A DNA stretch of 12,561 nt, from positions 1-12,561 of the forward strand of contig DATGHS010000088.1 of NCBI GenBank assembly GCA_035307785.1, in the 5' to 3' direction. The notes beneath the pieces are model-generated. The model saw nothing but the letters and a program-made list of their open reading frames with translations, was not told the DNA's origin and searched no databases. A program made the translations under genes and the position numbers. The stretch comes from DATGHS01 sp035307785. GTDB taxonomy: Bacteria; Planctomycetota; Planctomycetia; Gemmatales; Gemmataceae. Below are positions 5,712 to 12,481 of the stretch, one piece after another; position 1 is the first letter of the stretch, and the number at the start of each line of letters is the position of its first letter.

Positions 5712-6962
5712 TCACTTCTTCTCGCTGATGCACCAAAGGTTCTTGTGGCCATGGATGAAAATCTCGCCGTCGGAAATCGCCACCGAGGCCAATACGCGTT
5801 CGCCAATTGGGTTCTTGGCCAGCACCTCCAACTTCGGGTCCGCGTTGAGCACAAACGTATCGCCATTCATGCAGGTCACGTAAAGTTTCCCGGCAGCGTG
5901 AACGAAGGAACCCCAGCTCGGACTACTGATGCGCTCCTTGTCCCACAGGTCTTTGCCGGTCTTTAGTTCCAGGCATTGGGCCAGGCCCTGCTCGTTGAGC
6001 AGATAGAAATAGTCGCCGACGATGACGCCGGAGCCGATGCGCTGCGGGTTCTGCTGCGTATGGAGCCAGAGCCGATGCGTTTTAGTTACGTCGCCACTGC
6101 CGCCCGCTCGCACTGCGAGTGCCGAGCCGTGGTAGCCGGAAGCCGCAACCACGATGCCATCTTTTGAAATCACCGGTGATGTGTAGACGAGGTTCGTCAG
6201 CCCGTCGCACCACCAAAGCTCTTTGCCGGTCTTCGGATCGAATGCCCGCACTTTCTTCGGCACCGTGAGAATCAATTCTTCGTGGTCGCCGATTTTCACG
6301 ATAATCGGCGTGCTCCACGAACCGATCCAGTTCTTGGCATCGCCGTCGAGGCCCGAAGCGCCGCCCGGCTCCTTGTGCTCCCAGACCGTATCGCCGGTTT
6401 TCTTGTTCATCGCCAACAGAATCTGCCGTTCCCCGGGCCCAATCCAAAGGTAAGCCATATCGCCATGAATGATCGGCGAGGATGCCGTGCCCCAGATATG
6501 AATCTGTGGCCCCGTGTCTTTCTTCCACAACTCCTTGCCGTCGAAATCGTAACAGTAGAGCCCCGCGGAGCCGTAGCTGGCGATCACGCGCTCGCCGTCG
6601 GTCGCCGGGGTGGCGGAGCAAAATGGATTGGTGTCGTGCGTCGGCTCCTTCTTGGAGTACTCGACGAATTTCTGCCAGAGCAGCTTCCCGTCGGCCCGGT
6701 TAAAGCACATGAGGCCGCGTTTCGCGCCCTTGTCGGTCGCCTGGGCAATAAAGACGCGATCTCCCCAGACTACCGGCGAAGCATTCCCCGCATCGGGCAA
6801 CGGCGCTTTCCAACGAACATTGTCCTTGGCATTCCATTTTAAAGGCGGCGCCGAATCGGAAGAATAACCTTGCCCCGTGGGACCGCGCCAGCCGGGCCAA
6901 TTCTCGGCGAGGGCCGAAAGTGCGAAAAGGAGCAGGGCCAGCAAGGATGCAACACGCGACAT
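5712..6962 (-). CDS. Exported PQQ-like beta-propeller repeat protein
   Basis: 416 residues from the ATG at 6962, with GAGG at 6971-6974; a TTG one codon upstream is disregarded. Seen: signal peptide (R-V-A-S-L-L-A-L-L-L-F-A-L-S-A-L-A, cleavage before E-N-W), then W-P-G-W-R-G-P-T-G-Q-G near the mature N-terminus and repeated propeller blades with A-x-D-x-K-T/D-G-K-x-L-W motifs (N-R-A-D-G-K-L-L-W, D-F-D-G-K-E-L-W, N-K-K-T-G-D-T-V-W, D-P-K-T-G-K-E-L-W-W, E-L-K-T-G-K-D-L-W). These are the PQQ-enzyme/YncE-type tryptophan docking repeats. No heme motif or dehydrogenase metal site was recognised, so it is more likely a scaffold or binding propeller than a quinoprotein dehydrogenase. It is transcribed divergently from the DinB-like gene. 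Confidence 0.93.
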   Translation of the reverse strand: MSRVASLLALLLFALSALAENWPGWRGPTGQGYSSDSAPPLKWNAKDNVRWKAPLPDAGNASPVVWGDRVFIAQATDKGAKRGLMCFNRADGKLLWQKFVEYSKKEPTHDTNPFCSATPATDGERVIASYGSAGLYCYDFDGKELWKKDTGPQIHIWGTASSPIIHGDMAYLWIGPGERQILLAMNKKTGDTVWEHKEPGGASGLDGDAKNWIGSWSTPIIVKIGDHEELILTVPKKVRAFDPKTGKELWWCDGLTNLVYTSPVISKDGIVVAASGYHGSALAVRAGGSGDVTKTHRLWLHTQQNPQRIGSGVIVGDYFYLLNEQGLAQCLELKTGKDLWDKERISSPSWGSFVHAAGKLYVTCMNGDTFVLNADPKLEVLAKNPIGERVLASVAISDGEIFIHGHKNLWCISEKK

Positions 6963-7111
6963 CAACGAAGCCTCACAGGGAAGTTATTTCGGACATTGTA
7001 TGTAAGGCCGCCGCTTCTGGTCTGGGGCGAACACAGGCGATTCTTTTTCGATATGATGATTTCGATTTTTCACATTATGTATAGTGCTTCCTCCATTAGA
7101 GTCCTTGCTCC

Positions 7112-7600
7112 ATGCCCGATTCCGAAATCACGATCCTGCTGCGTCTCATCGATCAGGCTTTTGATCACCAATCCTGGCACGGGCCCAATCTTCGCGGCTC
7201 GGTGCGCGGCCTGGATTACCAGGTTGCCGCCTGGCGGCCAGCGCCTGCCAGGCACAACATCTGGGAGATCGTGGTGCATGCGGCGTATTGGAAGTACGCT
7301 GTTCGGCGAAGACTACTTGCGTTGAAGCGCGGGTCATTTCCTCTGAAAGGATCGAACTGGTTCGTGCGGCCGGTGCTTTCCTCTGCCGAGGCCTGGCAGG
7401 CAGACCTGCGCTTGCTTTCGGAAATGCATCAGGAGTTGCGAGCCGCTGTGGCGGACCTTACCGCGGCCGACCTCGCGCGGAAACGGAAGGGTAGCAAGTT
7501 CCGCACCCTGGACCTTATCACCGGCATCGCGGCCCACGATGTGTACCATGCCGGGCAGATTCAGATTCTGAAGCGGCTGGCGGCACAAAGTGGCCGCTAG
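7112..7600 (+). CDS. DinB/YfiT-like putative metal-dependent protein
   Basis: 162 residues, a cytoplasmic four-helix-bundle protein of the DinB superfamily (thiol- or metal-dependent transferases and damage-inducible proteins; this has nothing to do with DNA polymerase IV). Seen: N-terminal helix around residues 6-20, W51-E-I-V-V-H56-A-A-Y-W-K, and C-terminal H142-D-V-Y-H146-A-G-Q-I; H56, H142 and H146 are the expected metal ligands. The start at 7112 lacks a good ribosome site; a -10-like TATAGT stands at 7080-7085 without a convincing -35. Its stop codon shares four bases with that of the convergent lipoprotein gene. Confidence 0.88.
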   Translation: MPDSEITILLRLIDQAFDHQSWHGPNLRGSVRGLDYQVAAWRPAPARHNIWEIVVHAAYWKYAVRRRLLALKRGSFPLKGSNWFVRPVLSSAEAWQADLRLLSEMHQELRAAVADLTAADLARKRKGSKFRTLDLITGIAAHDVYHAGQIQILKRLAAQSGR

Positions 7601-7980
7601 TTTCCATCCGTCTTCACAGCCGGCTGAATGACCCGCGTGTTTTTGCTGGGCTGGGCGGGCATCGGTTGCGCCTGCCCCGGCGGGATGTTCGCCGGCGGAA
7701 AGGGCGCAGGTTGAATAATCGTTGCCGGCGGATTCATCGGCATGCCGCCAGGGACAGCCGCGCACGGCTCGGCGGTCGAGGCCATGCCCATCGGCGCTCC
7801 CGTTCCGCAGCCGCAGGGCATCGCTTGCGGGCATGGGCATGGACACGGGCACTGGTTGTACTCGGGCATTTGACCCCGGGCCATGTAATCGTAATCGCGT
7901 TCGCGCCGATGATACAGGCAGCCGCAGAATAAAGAGAACACTGCCGCCAGTAGAATTGCCCGCGACCATGTTCGTGCCAT
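7597..7980 (-). CDS. Small Cys/Pro-rich putative lipoprotein
   Basis: 127 residues from the ATG at 7980, set by GGAGG at 7987-7991; a longer frame to 8091 has no support. Seen: R-T-W-S-R, a hydrophobic run (A-I-L-L-A-A-V-F-S-L-F) ending C19-G20-C21, where C21 fits a loose lipobox, then R/D/Y-rich residues and a C-P-C-P-C-P-C-P run (C44-C50), C56-G-C58-G and C73, then a P/M/A/Q-rich tail. The eight cysteines after the signal suggest metal binding or disulfide cross-links, but I recognise no family. It ends 4 bp inside the DinB-like gene. Confidence 0.85.
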   Translation of the reverse strand: MARTWSRAILLAAVFSLFCGCLYHRRERDYDYMARGQMPEYNQCPCPCPCPQAMPCGCGTGAPMGMASTAEPCAAVPGGMPMNPPATIIQPAPFPPANIPPGQAQPMPAQPSKNTRVIQPAVKTDGN

Positions 7981-8294
7981 GACAAGCCTCCGCTTTGCTG
8001 GCATTCCGACTTGAGCCAAAAGCCGGAAATGCTGCCCCCGAACCCGATCCATCGTCCGCGAAGCCGTTCCCTTCGACACAATCATGCGCAAAGAAGGTAT
8101 GCAAGCAAAGCCCGACCGCGCGGGAAATTGCGAACAATCCCGCCTTTTGGTCCGGCTGACAAGCCTGCGTAAAAGAGGGGCACTGTTCCGGCAGCAACGG
8201 ATTTTCCTGGGCGGTAAGGTCTGCGGGCAAGCGGATCAAATCCTACAATATCGACTGCCGGCGCCTGCGGCGTTCCAACTCTGGAGTGCTATCC
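7981..8294. other. Divergent intergenic region, no gene seen
   Basis: It separates the lipoprotein (minus) from the small membrane protein (plus). A -10-like TACAAT at 8244-8249 could serve the plus-strand gene, but no good -35 precedes it. An open frame at 8084-8323 has no ribosome site and no recognisable protein. Confidence 0.4.
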
Positions 8295-8465
8295 GTGTAC
8301 TCGCTGATCTTGTTGGCCGATAGCGAACCGCTTGCCGGCGCCATTGCCTTTTCGGTGATCTGCATCTCGATCGCGGCGCACTTCATTTCCGTGCAATGGC
8401 GCGAGGCCAAGCAGGCGCAGGTGGAGGTCGATTTGAATAGGAAGAATCGGCCGGTCCGGATTTGA
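8295..8465 (+). CDS. Small single-span membrane protein, 56 residues, GTG start
   Basis: Starts at GTG 8295 with GGAG at 8283-8286 (8-nt spacer) and ends with TGA at 8463-8465. The N-terminus (M-Y-S-L-I-L-L-A-D-S-E-P) is followed by one membrane helix (A-G-A-I-A-F-S-V-I-C-I-S-I-A-A-H-F-I, about residues 14-31) and a charged, helix-prone tail (W-R-E-A-K-Q-A-Q-V-E-V-D-L-N-R-K-N-R). That layout, a short outer end, one span and a basic or amphipathic tail inside, argues that it is a real gene despite its length. It resembles small planctomycete inner-membrane proteins with an R/K-Q-A-E-V-E-x-x-L tail, from memory. Function unknown. Confidence 0.7.
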   Translation: MYSLILLADSEPLAGAIAFSVICISIAAHFISVQWREAKQAQVEVDLNRKNRPVRI

Positions 8466-8509
8466 TTTGCTCCGGTTTCATCTACCGATACTACGGCGCG
8501 GCGAAGGCG

Positions 8510-8570
8510 TGCCCTTGCGCAGCATAATGAATGCAATAGGGCAAGGGCAGGCCGGCCCGGTATGCATTCA
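8510..8570. terminator. Nested inverted repeats between convergent genes
   Basis: TGCCCTTGC at 8510-8518 pairs with GCAAGGGCA at 8541-8549, and TGAATGCA at 8528-8535 pairs with TGCATTCA at 8563-8570; the two pairings overlap and exclude one another. They lie between the ends of the small membrane protein and the PilZ gene. A terminator role is a guess from position; no T-run follows. Confidence 0.35.
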
Positions 8571-8915
8571 CATCAACAGCAGCAATTCGTCATCGTGCAA
8601 TGGATGCGCGAAGGCGCAGCCGACGCGCCATTTGCCGTCGGCTTCCTGCTCGCACTTGCGGACACGCAGCGTGAAACGGCGCGAGCCGGATTCGTCGCGG
8701 GTCGGCAGCGCCACCGACAGGTAGACTCCCAGCTCAATGCGCCGTTCCAATAACAGCCCCACCCCTCCGGCCGAGATGTCGAGAATTTTGGCGGGATGCT
8801 CTTGGCCCGCTTCATCGCGAACACGGCATTCCTGCTTGGGTTTGTCCAGGTCATAGCGGGCATTAAAACGCCGATTGGCGTACACGGGAACGTCGAGTCG
8901 TTGGCTTTCCGGCAT
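8568..8915 (-). CDS. Stand-alone PilZ-domain protein
   Basis: 115 residues from the ATG at 8915 (GAGG at 8921-8924). PilZ domains bind cyclic-di-GMP and control motility, adhesion or polysaccharide synthesis. Seen: R15-R-F-N-A-R20, the R-x-x-x-R ligand motif near the N-terminus, and D46-I-S-A-G-G51, the [D/N]-x-S-x-x-G motif, followed by beta strands and C-A-F-A-H-P-L near the end. Both nucleotide-binding motifs are intact, so binding is likely. No partner domain is attached. It is divergent from the str operon, 467 bp away. Confidence 0.92.
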   Translation of the reverse strand: MPESQRLDVPVYANRRFNARYDLDKPKQECRVRDEAGQEHPAKILDISAGGVGLLLERRIELGVYLSVALPTRDESGSRRFTLRVRKCEQEADGKWRVGCAFAHPLHDDELLLLM

Positions 8916-9077
8916 CGTTACCTCACTGCCGATCGGAACGGGTCAATCTAAAGTACGAATTCGGGCGAAGTGGGCGCACGGGCGAGCAACAATGGAGCTA
9001 ATAAAGACTAGGCTACGGAGCGGAGCTTGGCAAACGGAAGCGTCACGCTTTTCGGCATCGTTGGCAGGCGGAATAAA

Positions 9078-9106
9078 TTGGGCGGAAGGTTCCCAACAAC
9101 TATACT
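9078..9106 (+). promoter_or_regulatory. Candidate distal promoter of rpsL-rpsG-fusA
   Basis: TTGGGC (3 of 6 for -35) at 9078-9083, 17 bases, TATACT (5 of 6 for -10) at 9101-9106. It would give a leader of about 270 nt that includes all three copies of the 10-mer stem segment. Confidence 0.4.
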
Positions 9107-9134
9107 ACCCATTTGTACATTAGTCCAGTAAAAG

Positions 9135-9263
9135 CGCGCCGCGTTTCACCGAATGCGCCGAATTTCATGGGCTTATTCTTTGTTTGCGTGAAAACTGAAA
9201 CGCGGTGCGTCTGGACGCTAGAAAACCGCACTCGCGGAATCGCCGATAGTTGTCCGCGTTTCA
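9135..9263 (+). promoter_or_regulatory. Alternative stem-loops in the rpsL leader
   Basis: CCGCGTTTCA occurs at 9139-9148 and again at 9254-9263; its reverse complement TGAAACGCGG lies between them at 9196-9205. The middle copy can pair with only one flank at a time. The 5' pairing extends to 14 bp (9135-9148 with 9196-9209, one G-T); the 3' pairing is 10 bp. This is the geometry of an attenuator or leader switch. No known riboswitch class was recognised. Confidence 0.5.
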
Positions 9264-9310
9264 TTTCGGATGGCCGTGCAACTTATACCACTGCCGGAGC
9301 CGTGCTCCTC

Positions 9311-9339
9311 TTGTCGCAGTTTAATCCAGCCGCTATCGT
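9311..9339 (+). promoter_or_regulatory. Candidate proximal promoter of rpsL
   Basis: TTGTCG (4 of 6) at 9311-9316, 17-base spacer, TATCGT (4 of 6) at 9334-9339. If used, the leader would be about 40 nt and would skip the stem-loop set. Confidence 0.3.
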
Positions 9340-9382
9340 AATAGATTCCTGATATTCCGACCGAAACTCCGGATGGAAACGA

Positions 9383-9757
9383 ATGCCGACGATTAACCAA
9401 TTGACCAAGAAATCACGGCGCGTGCAGCGCAGCAAACCGAAGCACCCCGCCATGCAGGGCTGCCCGCAGAAAAAGGGCGTGTGCCTGCAAGTCAAGACCA
9501 TGACCCCCAAGAAGCCGAACTCGGCCCTGCGCAAGGTGGCCCGTGTACGGCTCTCGAATGGGATCGAAGTGACGGCCTACATTCCGGGCGAAGGGCATAA
9601 CCTTCAGGAGCACTCGATTGTCCTGGTGCGAGGCGGCCGCGTGCGCGACTTGCCCGGCGTGCGCTACCACATTATCCGTGGCGTGCTCGATTCCCAGGGC
9701 GTGGCAGACCGCAAGCAAGCGCGCTCAAAATACGGCGCCAAGAAGGGTGGGAAGTAA
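9383..9757 (+). CDS. rpsL: 30S ribosomal protein S12
   Basis: 124 residues, full length. S12 sits at the decoding centre and helps monitor codon-anticodon pairing. Seen: M-P-T-I-N-Q-L at the start, C-P-Q-K-K-G-V-C, T-P-K43-K-P-N-S-A-L-R-K-V-A-R-V-R-L, Y-I-P-G-E-G-H-N-L-Q-E-H and G-G-R-V-R88-D89-L-P-G-V-R-Y-H. K43 is the usual lysine; position 88, lysine in most bacteria, is arginine (codon CGC). D89, the methylthiolated aspartate in E. coli, is kept. First gene of the str-type operon; rpsG follows after 3 bp. Confidence 0.99.
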   Translation: MPTINQLTKKSRRVQRSKPKHPAMQGCPQKKGVCLQVKTMTPKKPNSALRKVARVRLSNGIEVTAYIPGEGHNLQEHSIVLVRGGRVRDLPGVRYHIIRGVLDSQGVADRKQARSKYGAKKGGK

Positions 9758-9760
9758 ATC

Positions 9761-10231
9761 ATGTTCAAACCAACTGCCAGCACGAAAACGCTGAAACCGG
9801 ACCCGAAGTACAATAGCTTGCTTCTCGCCAAGTTCGTGAACTGCCTGATGTGGCAGGGCAAGAAGGCGACGGCTCAGCGCATCGTTTACGGCGCGCTGGA
9901 CCAGATCAAAAAACGCATGCCGGAATCGGAACCGCTGGAAGTCTTCTCCCAAGCAATCGAAAACGTCAAGCCGCCGGTAGAACTGCGCAGCCGCCGCGTC
10001 GGTGGCGCCACGTACCAGGTGCCGATGCAGGTGAGCCCGAAGCGCAAGCAAAGCCTGGCCTTCCGCTGGATTATCGCATCGGCCCGCGGCAAGACCGGCA
10101 AGGCGATGTACATGCGCCTGGCCGACGAACTCATGGCCGCCTACCGGCGTGAAGGCGAATCCATGTCCAAGCGCGACACCACCATCAAGATGGCCGACGC
10201 CAACAAGGCGTTCGCCCACTTTGCGTGGTAA
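9761..10231 (+). CDS. rpsG: 30S ribosomal protein S7
   Basis: 156 residues, full length; it starts head assembly of the small subunit by binding 16S rRNA. Seen: D-P-K-Y-N-S near the start, F-V-N-C-L-M-W-Q-G-K-K-A-T-A, I-V-Y-G-A-L, the beta-hairpin K-P-P-V-E-L-R-S-R-R-V-G-G-A-T-Y-Q-V-P, and A-N-K-A-F-A-H-F-A-W at the end. Only 3 bp separate it from rpsL, so translation is probably coupled. In enterobacteria S7 represses its own operon from the rpsL-rpsG gap; that gap is too short here to hold such a structure, so any control must lie elsewhere. Confidence 0.99.
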   Translation: MFKPTASTKTLKPDPKYNSLLLAKFVNCLMWQGKKATAQRIVYGALDQIKKRMPESEPLEVFSQAIENVKPPVELRSRRVGGATYQVPMQVSPKRKQSLAFRWIIASARGKTGKAMYMRLADELMAAYRREGESMSKRDTTIKMADANKAFAHFAW

Positions 10232-10244
10232 GCACCAAACGTTA

Positions 10245-10358
10245 TTACCACAAAGGACACAAAGAGCACAAAAGTGACACGAAGGCAAGAAAGAGATAGA
10301 ATTCAATATCTCTTCTTCCTTTGTGTTTCTTTGTGACCTTTGTGTCCTTTGTGGTTAT
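10245..10358. repeat. Imperfect inverted repeat with CACAAAGGA units, rpsG-fusA gap
   Basis: The left arm (about 10245-10299) reads CCACAAAGGACACAAAG and continues with near-9-base units beginning CAC; the right arm (about 10307-10358) is its imperfect reverse complement, ending CTTTGTGTCCTTTGTGG. The centre is near 10302. It lies within the operon and would form a long hairpin in the message, ending just before the fusA ribosome site. T-rich sequence (TTATTTTTT, 10354-10363) follows, so partial termination before fusA is possible. Confidence 0.75.
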
Positions 10359-10375
10359 TTTTTGGGATTGCGCCG

Positions 10376-12478
10376 ATGGCCAAGGAAGCTTCCATCAACC
10401 TGAGTAAGTATCGCAACATCGGCGTGATTGCGCACATCGATGCCGGGAAAACCACAACCACCGAGCATCTGCTGTATTATTCCGGGGCCAAGCACCGTCT
10501 GGGGACCGTCGATTCCGGTACCACCGAGACCGACTACGATCAGGAGGAACAGGAGCGCGGCATCACCATCTATAGCGCCTGCGTACCGCTCCAGTGGCAG
10601 GATTGCACGATCAACCTGATCGACACGCCCGGCCACGTCGATTTCACGGCCGAGGTGGAGCGCAGCCTGCGCGTGCTGGACGGCTGCGTGTGCGTGTTCG
10701 ATGCTCAGAAGGGCGTGGAAGCGCAATCGGAAACGGTTTGGCGGCAGGCCGACCGCTATAACGTGCCACGGATCGCCTTCATCAACAAGATGGACGTAGT
10801 AGGCGCCAATTTCGCGAATGTCGTCGAGGAAATACGTGAGAATCTCGAAGGCCATCCACTGCCATTGGTGATCCCCATCGGCTCCGGTTCTGAAAAGGAT
10901 AGCGCCACGCCATTTCGCGGAGTGATCGATCTCATCACGCAGAAAACGATCTTCTTCGACGCTGCCAACTTCGGCCGCACCTATCGGGAAGAAGCAATTC
11001 CTGAAGACATGCTCGACGATGTGAAATCCTACCGTGACCGGCTCTTCGACACTCTGAGCCAGAACGACGACCAGGACCGCATCACCAGTGCTTACCTGGA
11101 AGGCAAGGAAATCACTCCCGATGCCATTCGACTGGCGATCCGCGAGCAAACGATCAAACGCCAGATTCAGCCGGTGTTGGCCGGCTCCGGCCGCGAGCAC
11201 ATCGGCATTCAGCCGCTGCTCGACGCCGTCTGCTGGTACCTGCCCAGCCCGCTCGACCGCCCGCCGGTGACAGGAAGCAACCCGAAAAAGCCCGACAAGG
11301 AAGAAAACCGTAAACCCGATCCGAAAGAGCCATTTTGCGGCTTGGTCTTCAAGGTCGTGGCCGATGCGCATGGCGAACTCTTCTACGCCCGCATTTACTC
11401 CGGCACGGTCAAAGCCAATAGCCGGATGTTCAACCCCGGCAAGGACGTCAAGGAGAACATCACCAAACTCTACCGCGTGCATGCCGACCCCAAGCGCGGC
11501 CGCGAGGAAATCCCGAACACGCAAGCCGGCGATATCGTGGCGATCCAGGGCCTCCGTGATGCCATCACCGGCGACACGCTGTGCGATTACCAGCATCCGA
11601 TTCTGCTCGAATCGATCCGCTTCGCCGAGGCCGTGGTGAGCCAATCGATAGAACCGGAGTCGTCTAACGACCGCGATAAGTTGGTGCAGGTGCTGAATGT
11701 GCTGAAGCGCGAGGACCCGACCTTCACCTGGAAAGACAATCCGGACACCGGCCAAAAGCTTATGTATGGCATGGGCAAGCTGCACTTGGAAGTAAAAGTC
11801 CACCGCATGGAGCGCGATTTCAAGCTCAAGGTGCGCGTGGGCACGCCGTATGTCAGCTACCGCGAGACGCTGAAGAAACCGATTCGCGTCGAAGGCGAAT
11901 GCGTGCGGCAGGTGGGCGCGCAGATGTTCGCCAAAATGACAGTGGAGTTTGACAACGAAAAGAGCGAGCAACCAGTGACGGTGACGAACCGCGTGCCGAC
12001 CGAGAAATTGCCGCCGTTGTTGGCCGCTGCCGCCGAGCGCGGCCTGAAGAATGCGCTGCAAACCGGCGCCATTGGCTACCCCGTCCTGCACGTGCAGGCA
12101 ACGATTGTGGATGCCCAGATCGATCCGCAGCTTTCGAGTGAAATGGCCTTTGAGGCCGCCGCCAACGATGCCGCGGGCAAAGCGCTGCGTGATAACATTA
12201 TCCTGCTCGAACCGATCATGCGCGTGGAAGTGCAAGTGCCGAATGAGTTTTACGGCGCCATCTCCGGCGACCTGAGCGCCAAGAGCGCGGAAATCCAAAA
12301 GACCGAGGCCCACGGCAATTGGTGGACTCTGGAGGCGTTGGTCCCGCTTGCGCGCATGTTCGACTATGCGGAAGAAGCCCGAAGCCTGAGCCAGGGCCGG
12401 GCCAGCAGCACGATGGAGCCGCACTCGTATCGCCCGGCGCCGAAAGAAGTGCTGGAGGCGATTTTGAATCCGATATGA
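10376..12478 (+). CDS. fusA: Elongation factor G, recycling-type EF-G2 (spdEFG2/mtEFG2-like)
   Basis: A 700-residue GTPase. The start is the ATG at 10376 (GGGA at 10364-10367); a reading from 10340 would translate the preceding inverted repeat. Seen: G1 A-H-I-D-A-G-K-T at 19-26, G2 R-G-I-T-I at 61-65, G3 D-T-P-G-H87, G4 N-K-M-D at 137-140, a lysine-rich linker at about 299-320 before domain II, and a C-terminal domain with S-L-S-Q-G-R-A-S. In domain IV the usual Q-S-G-G-R-G-Q-Y-G motif is replaced by Q-V-G-A-Q-M-F (512-518), and the tip residue His583 of E. coli EF-G is Asp583. Q-E-R-G-I-T-I-Y-S-A-C-V and I-D-P-x-x-S-S-E-M resemble spdEFG2/mtEFG2, which act with RRF in ribosome recycling. That assignment is inference; EF-G family membership is certain. 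Confidence 0.95.
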   Translation: MAKEASINLSKYRNIGVIAHIDAGKTTTTEHLLYYSGAKHRLGTVDSGTTETDYDQEEQERGITIYSACVPLQWQDCTINLIDTPGHVDFTAEVERSLRVLDGCVCVFDAQKGVEAQSETVWRQADRYNVPRIAFINKMDVVGANFANVVEEIRENLEGHPLPLVIPIGSGSEKDSATPFRGVIDLITQKTIFFDAANFGRTYREEAIPEDMLDDVKSYRDRLFDTLSQNDDQDRITSAYLEGKEITPDAIRLAIREQTIKRQIQPVLAGSGREHIGIQPLLDAVCWYLPSPLDRPPVTGSNPKKPDKEENRKPDPKEPFCGLVFKVVADAHGELFYARIYSGTVKANSRMFNPGKDVKENITKLYRVHADPKRGREEIPNTQAGDIVAIQGLRDAITGDTLCDYQHPILLESIRFAEAVVSQSIEPESSNDRDKLVQVLNVLKREDPTFTWKDNPDTGQKLMYGMGKLHLEVKVHRMERDFKLKVRVGTPYVSYRETLKKPIRVEGECVRQVGAQMFAKMTVEFDNEKSEQPVTVTNRVPTEKLPPLLAAAAERGLKNALQTGAIGYPVLHVQATIVDAQIDPQLSSEMAFEAAANDAAGKALRDNIILLEPIMRVEVQVPNEFYGAISGDLSAKSAEIQKTEAHGNWWTLEALVPLARMFDYAEEARSLSQGRASSTMEPHSYRPAPKEVLEAILNPI

Positions 12479-12481
12479 TAC

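Larger units (their letters stand above)
8916..9382. promoter_or_regulatory. Intergenic region and leader of the str operon
   Basis: No gene is seen in these 467 bp; open frames at 8875-9123 and 9113-9352 have no recognisable protein. The region holds two candidate plus-strand promoters (9078-9106 and 9311-9339) and the alternative stem-loop set at 9135-9263. The rpsL start at 9383 is preceded by GGATGGAAAC, a weak ribosome site. Confidence 0.55.

Noticed and set aside
8084..8323. A 79-codon plus-strand frame overlapping the small membrane gene
   Set aside because: It has no ribosome site and no recognisable protein; the GTG-started frame it overlaps has a membrane helix and good spacing.
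8875..9352. Short plus-strand frames in the rpsL upstream region
   Set aside because: The products look random, lack ribosome sites and cross the inverted-repeat leader.
9758..9760. S7 autoregulatory site between rpsL and rpsG
   Set aside because: The gap is 3 bp, too short for the structure known from enterobacteria.
10355..12424. A 689-codon open frame antisense to fusA
   Set aside because: It mirrors the codon bias of the strongly conserved EF-G gene and encodes a low-complexity H/R/L-rich product with no recognisable domain.
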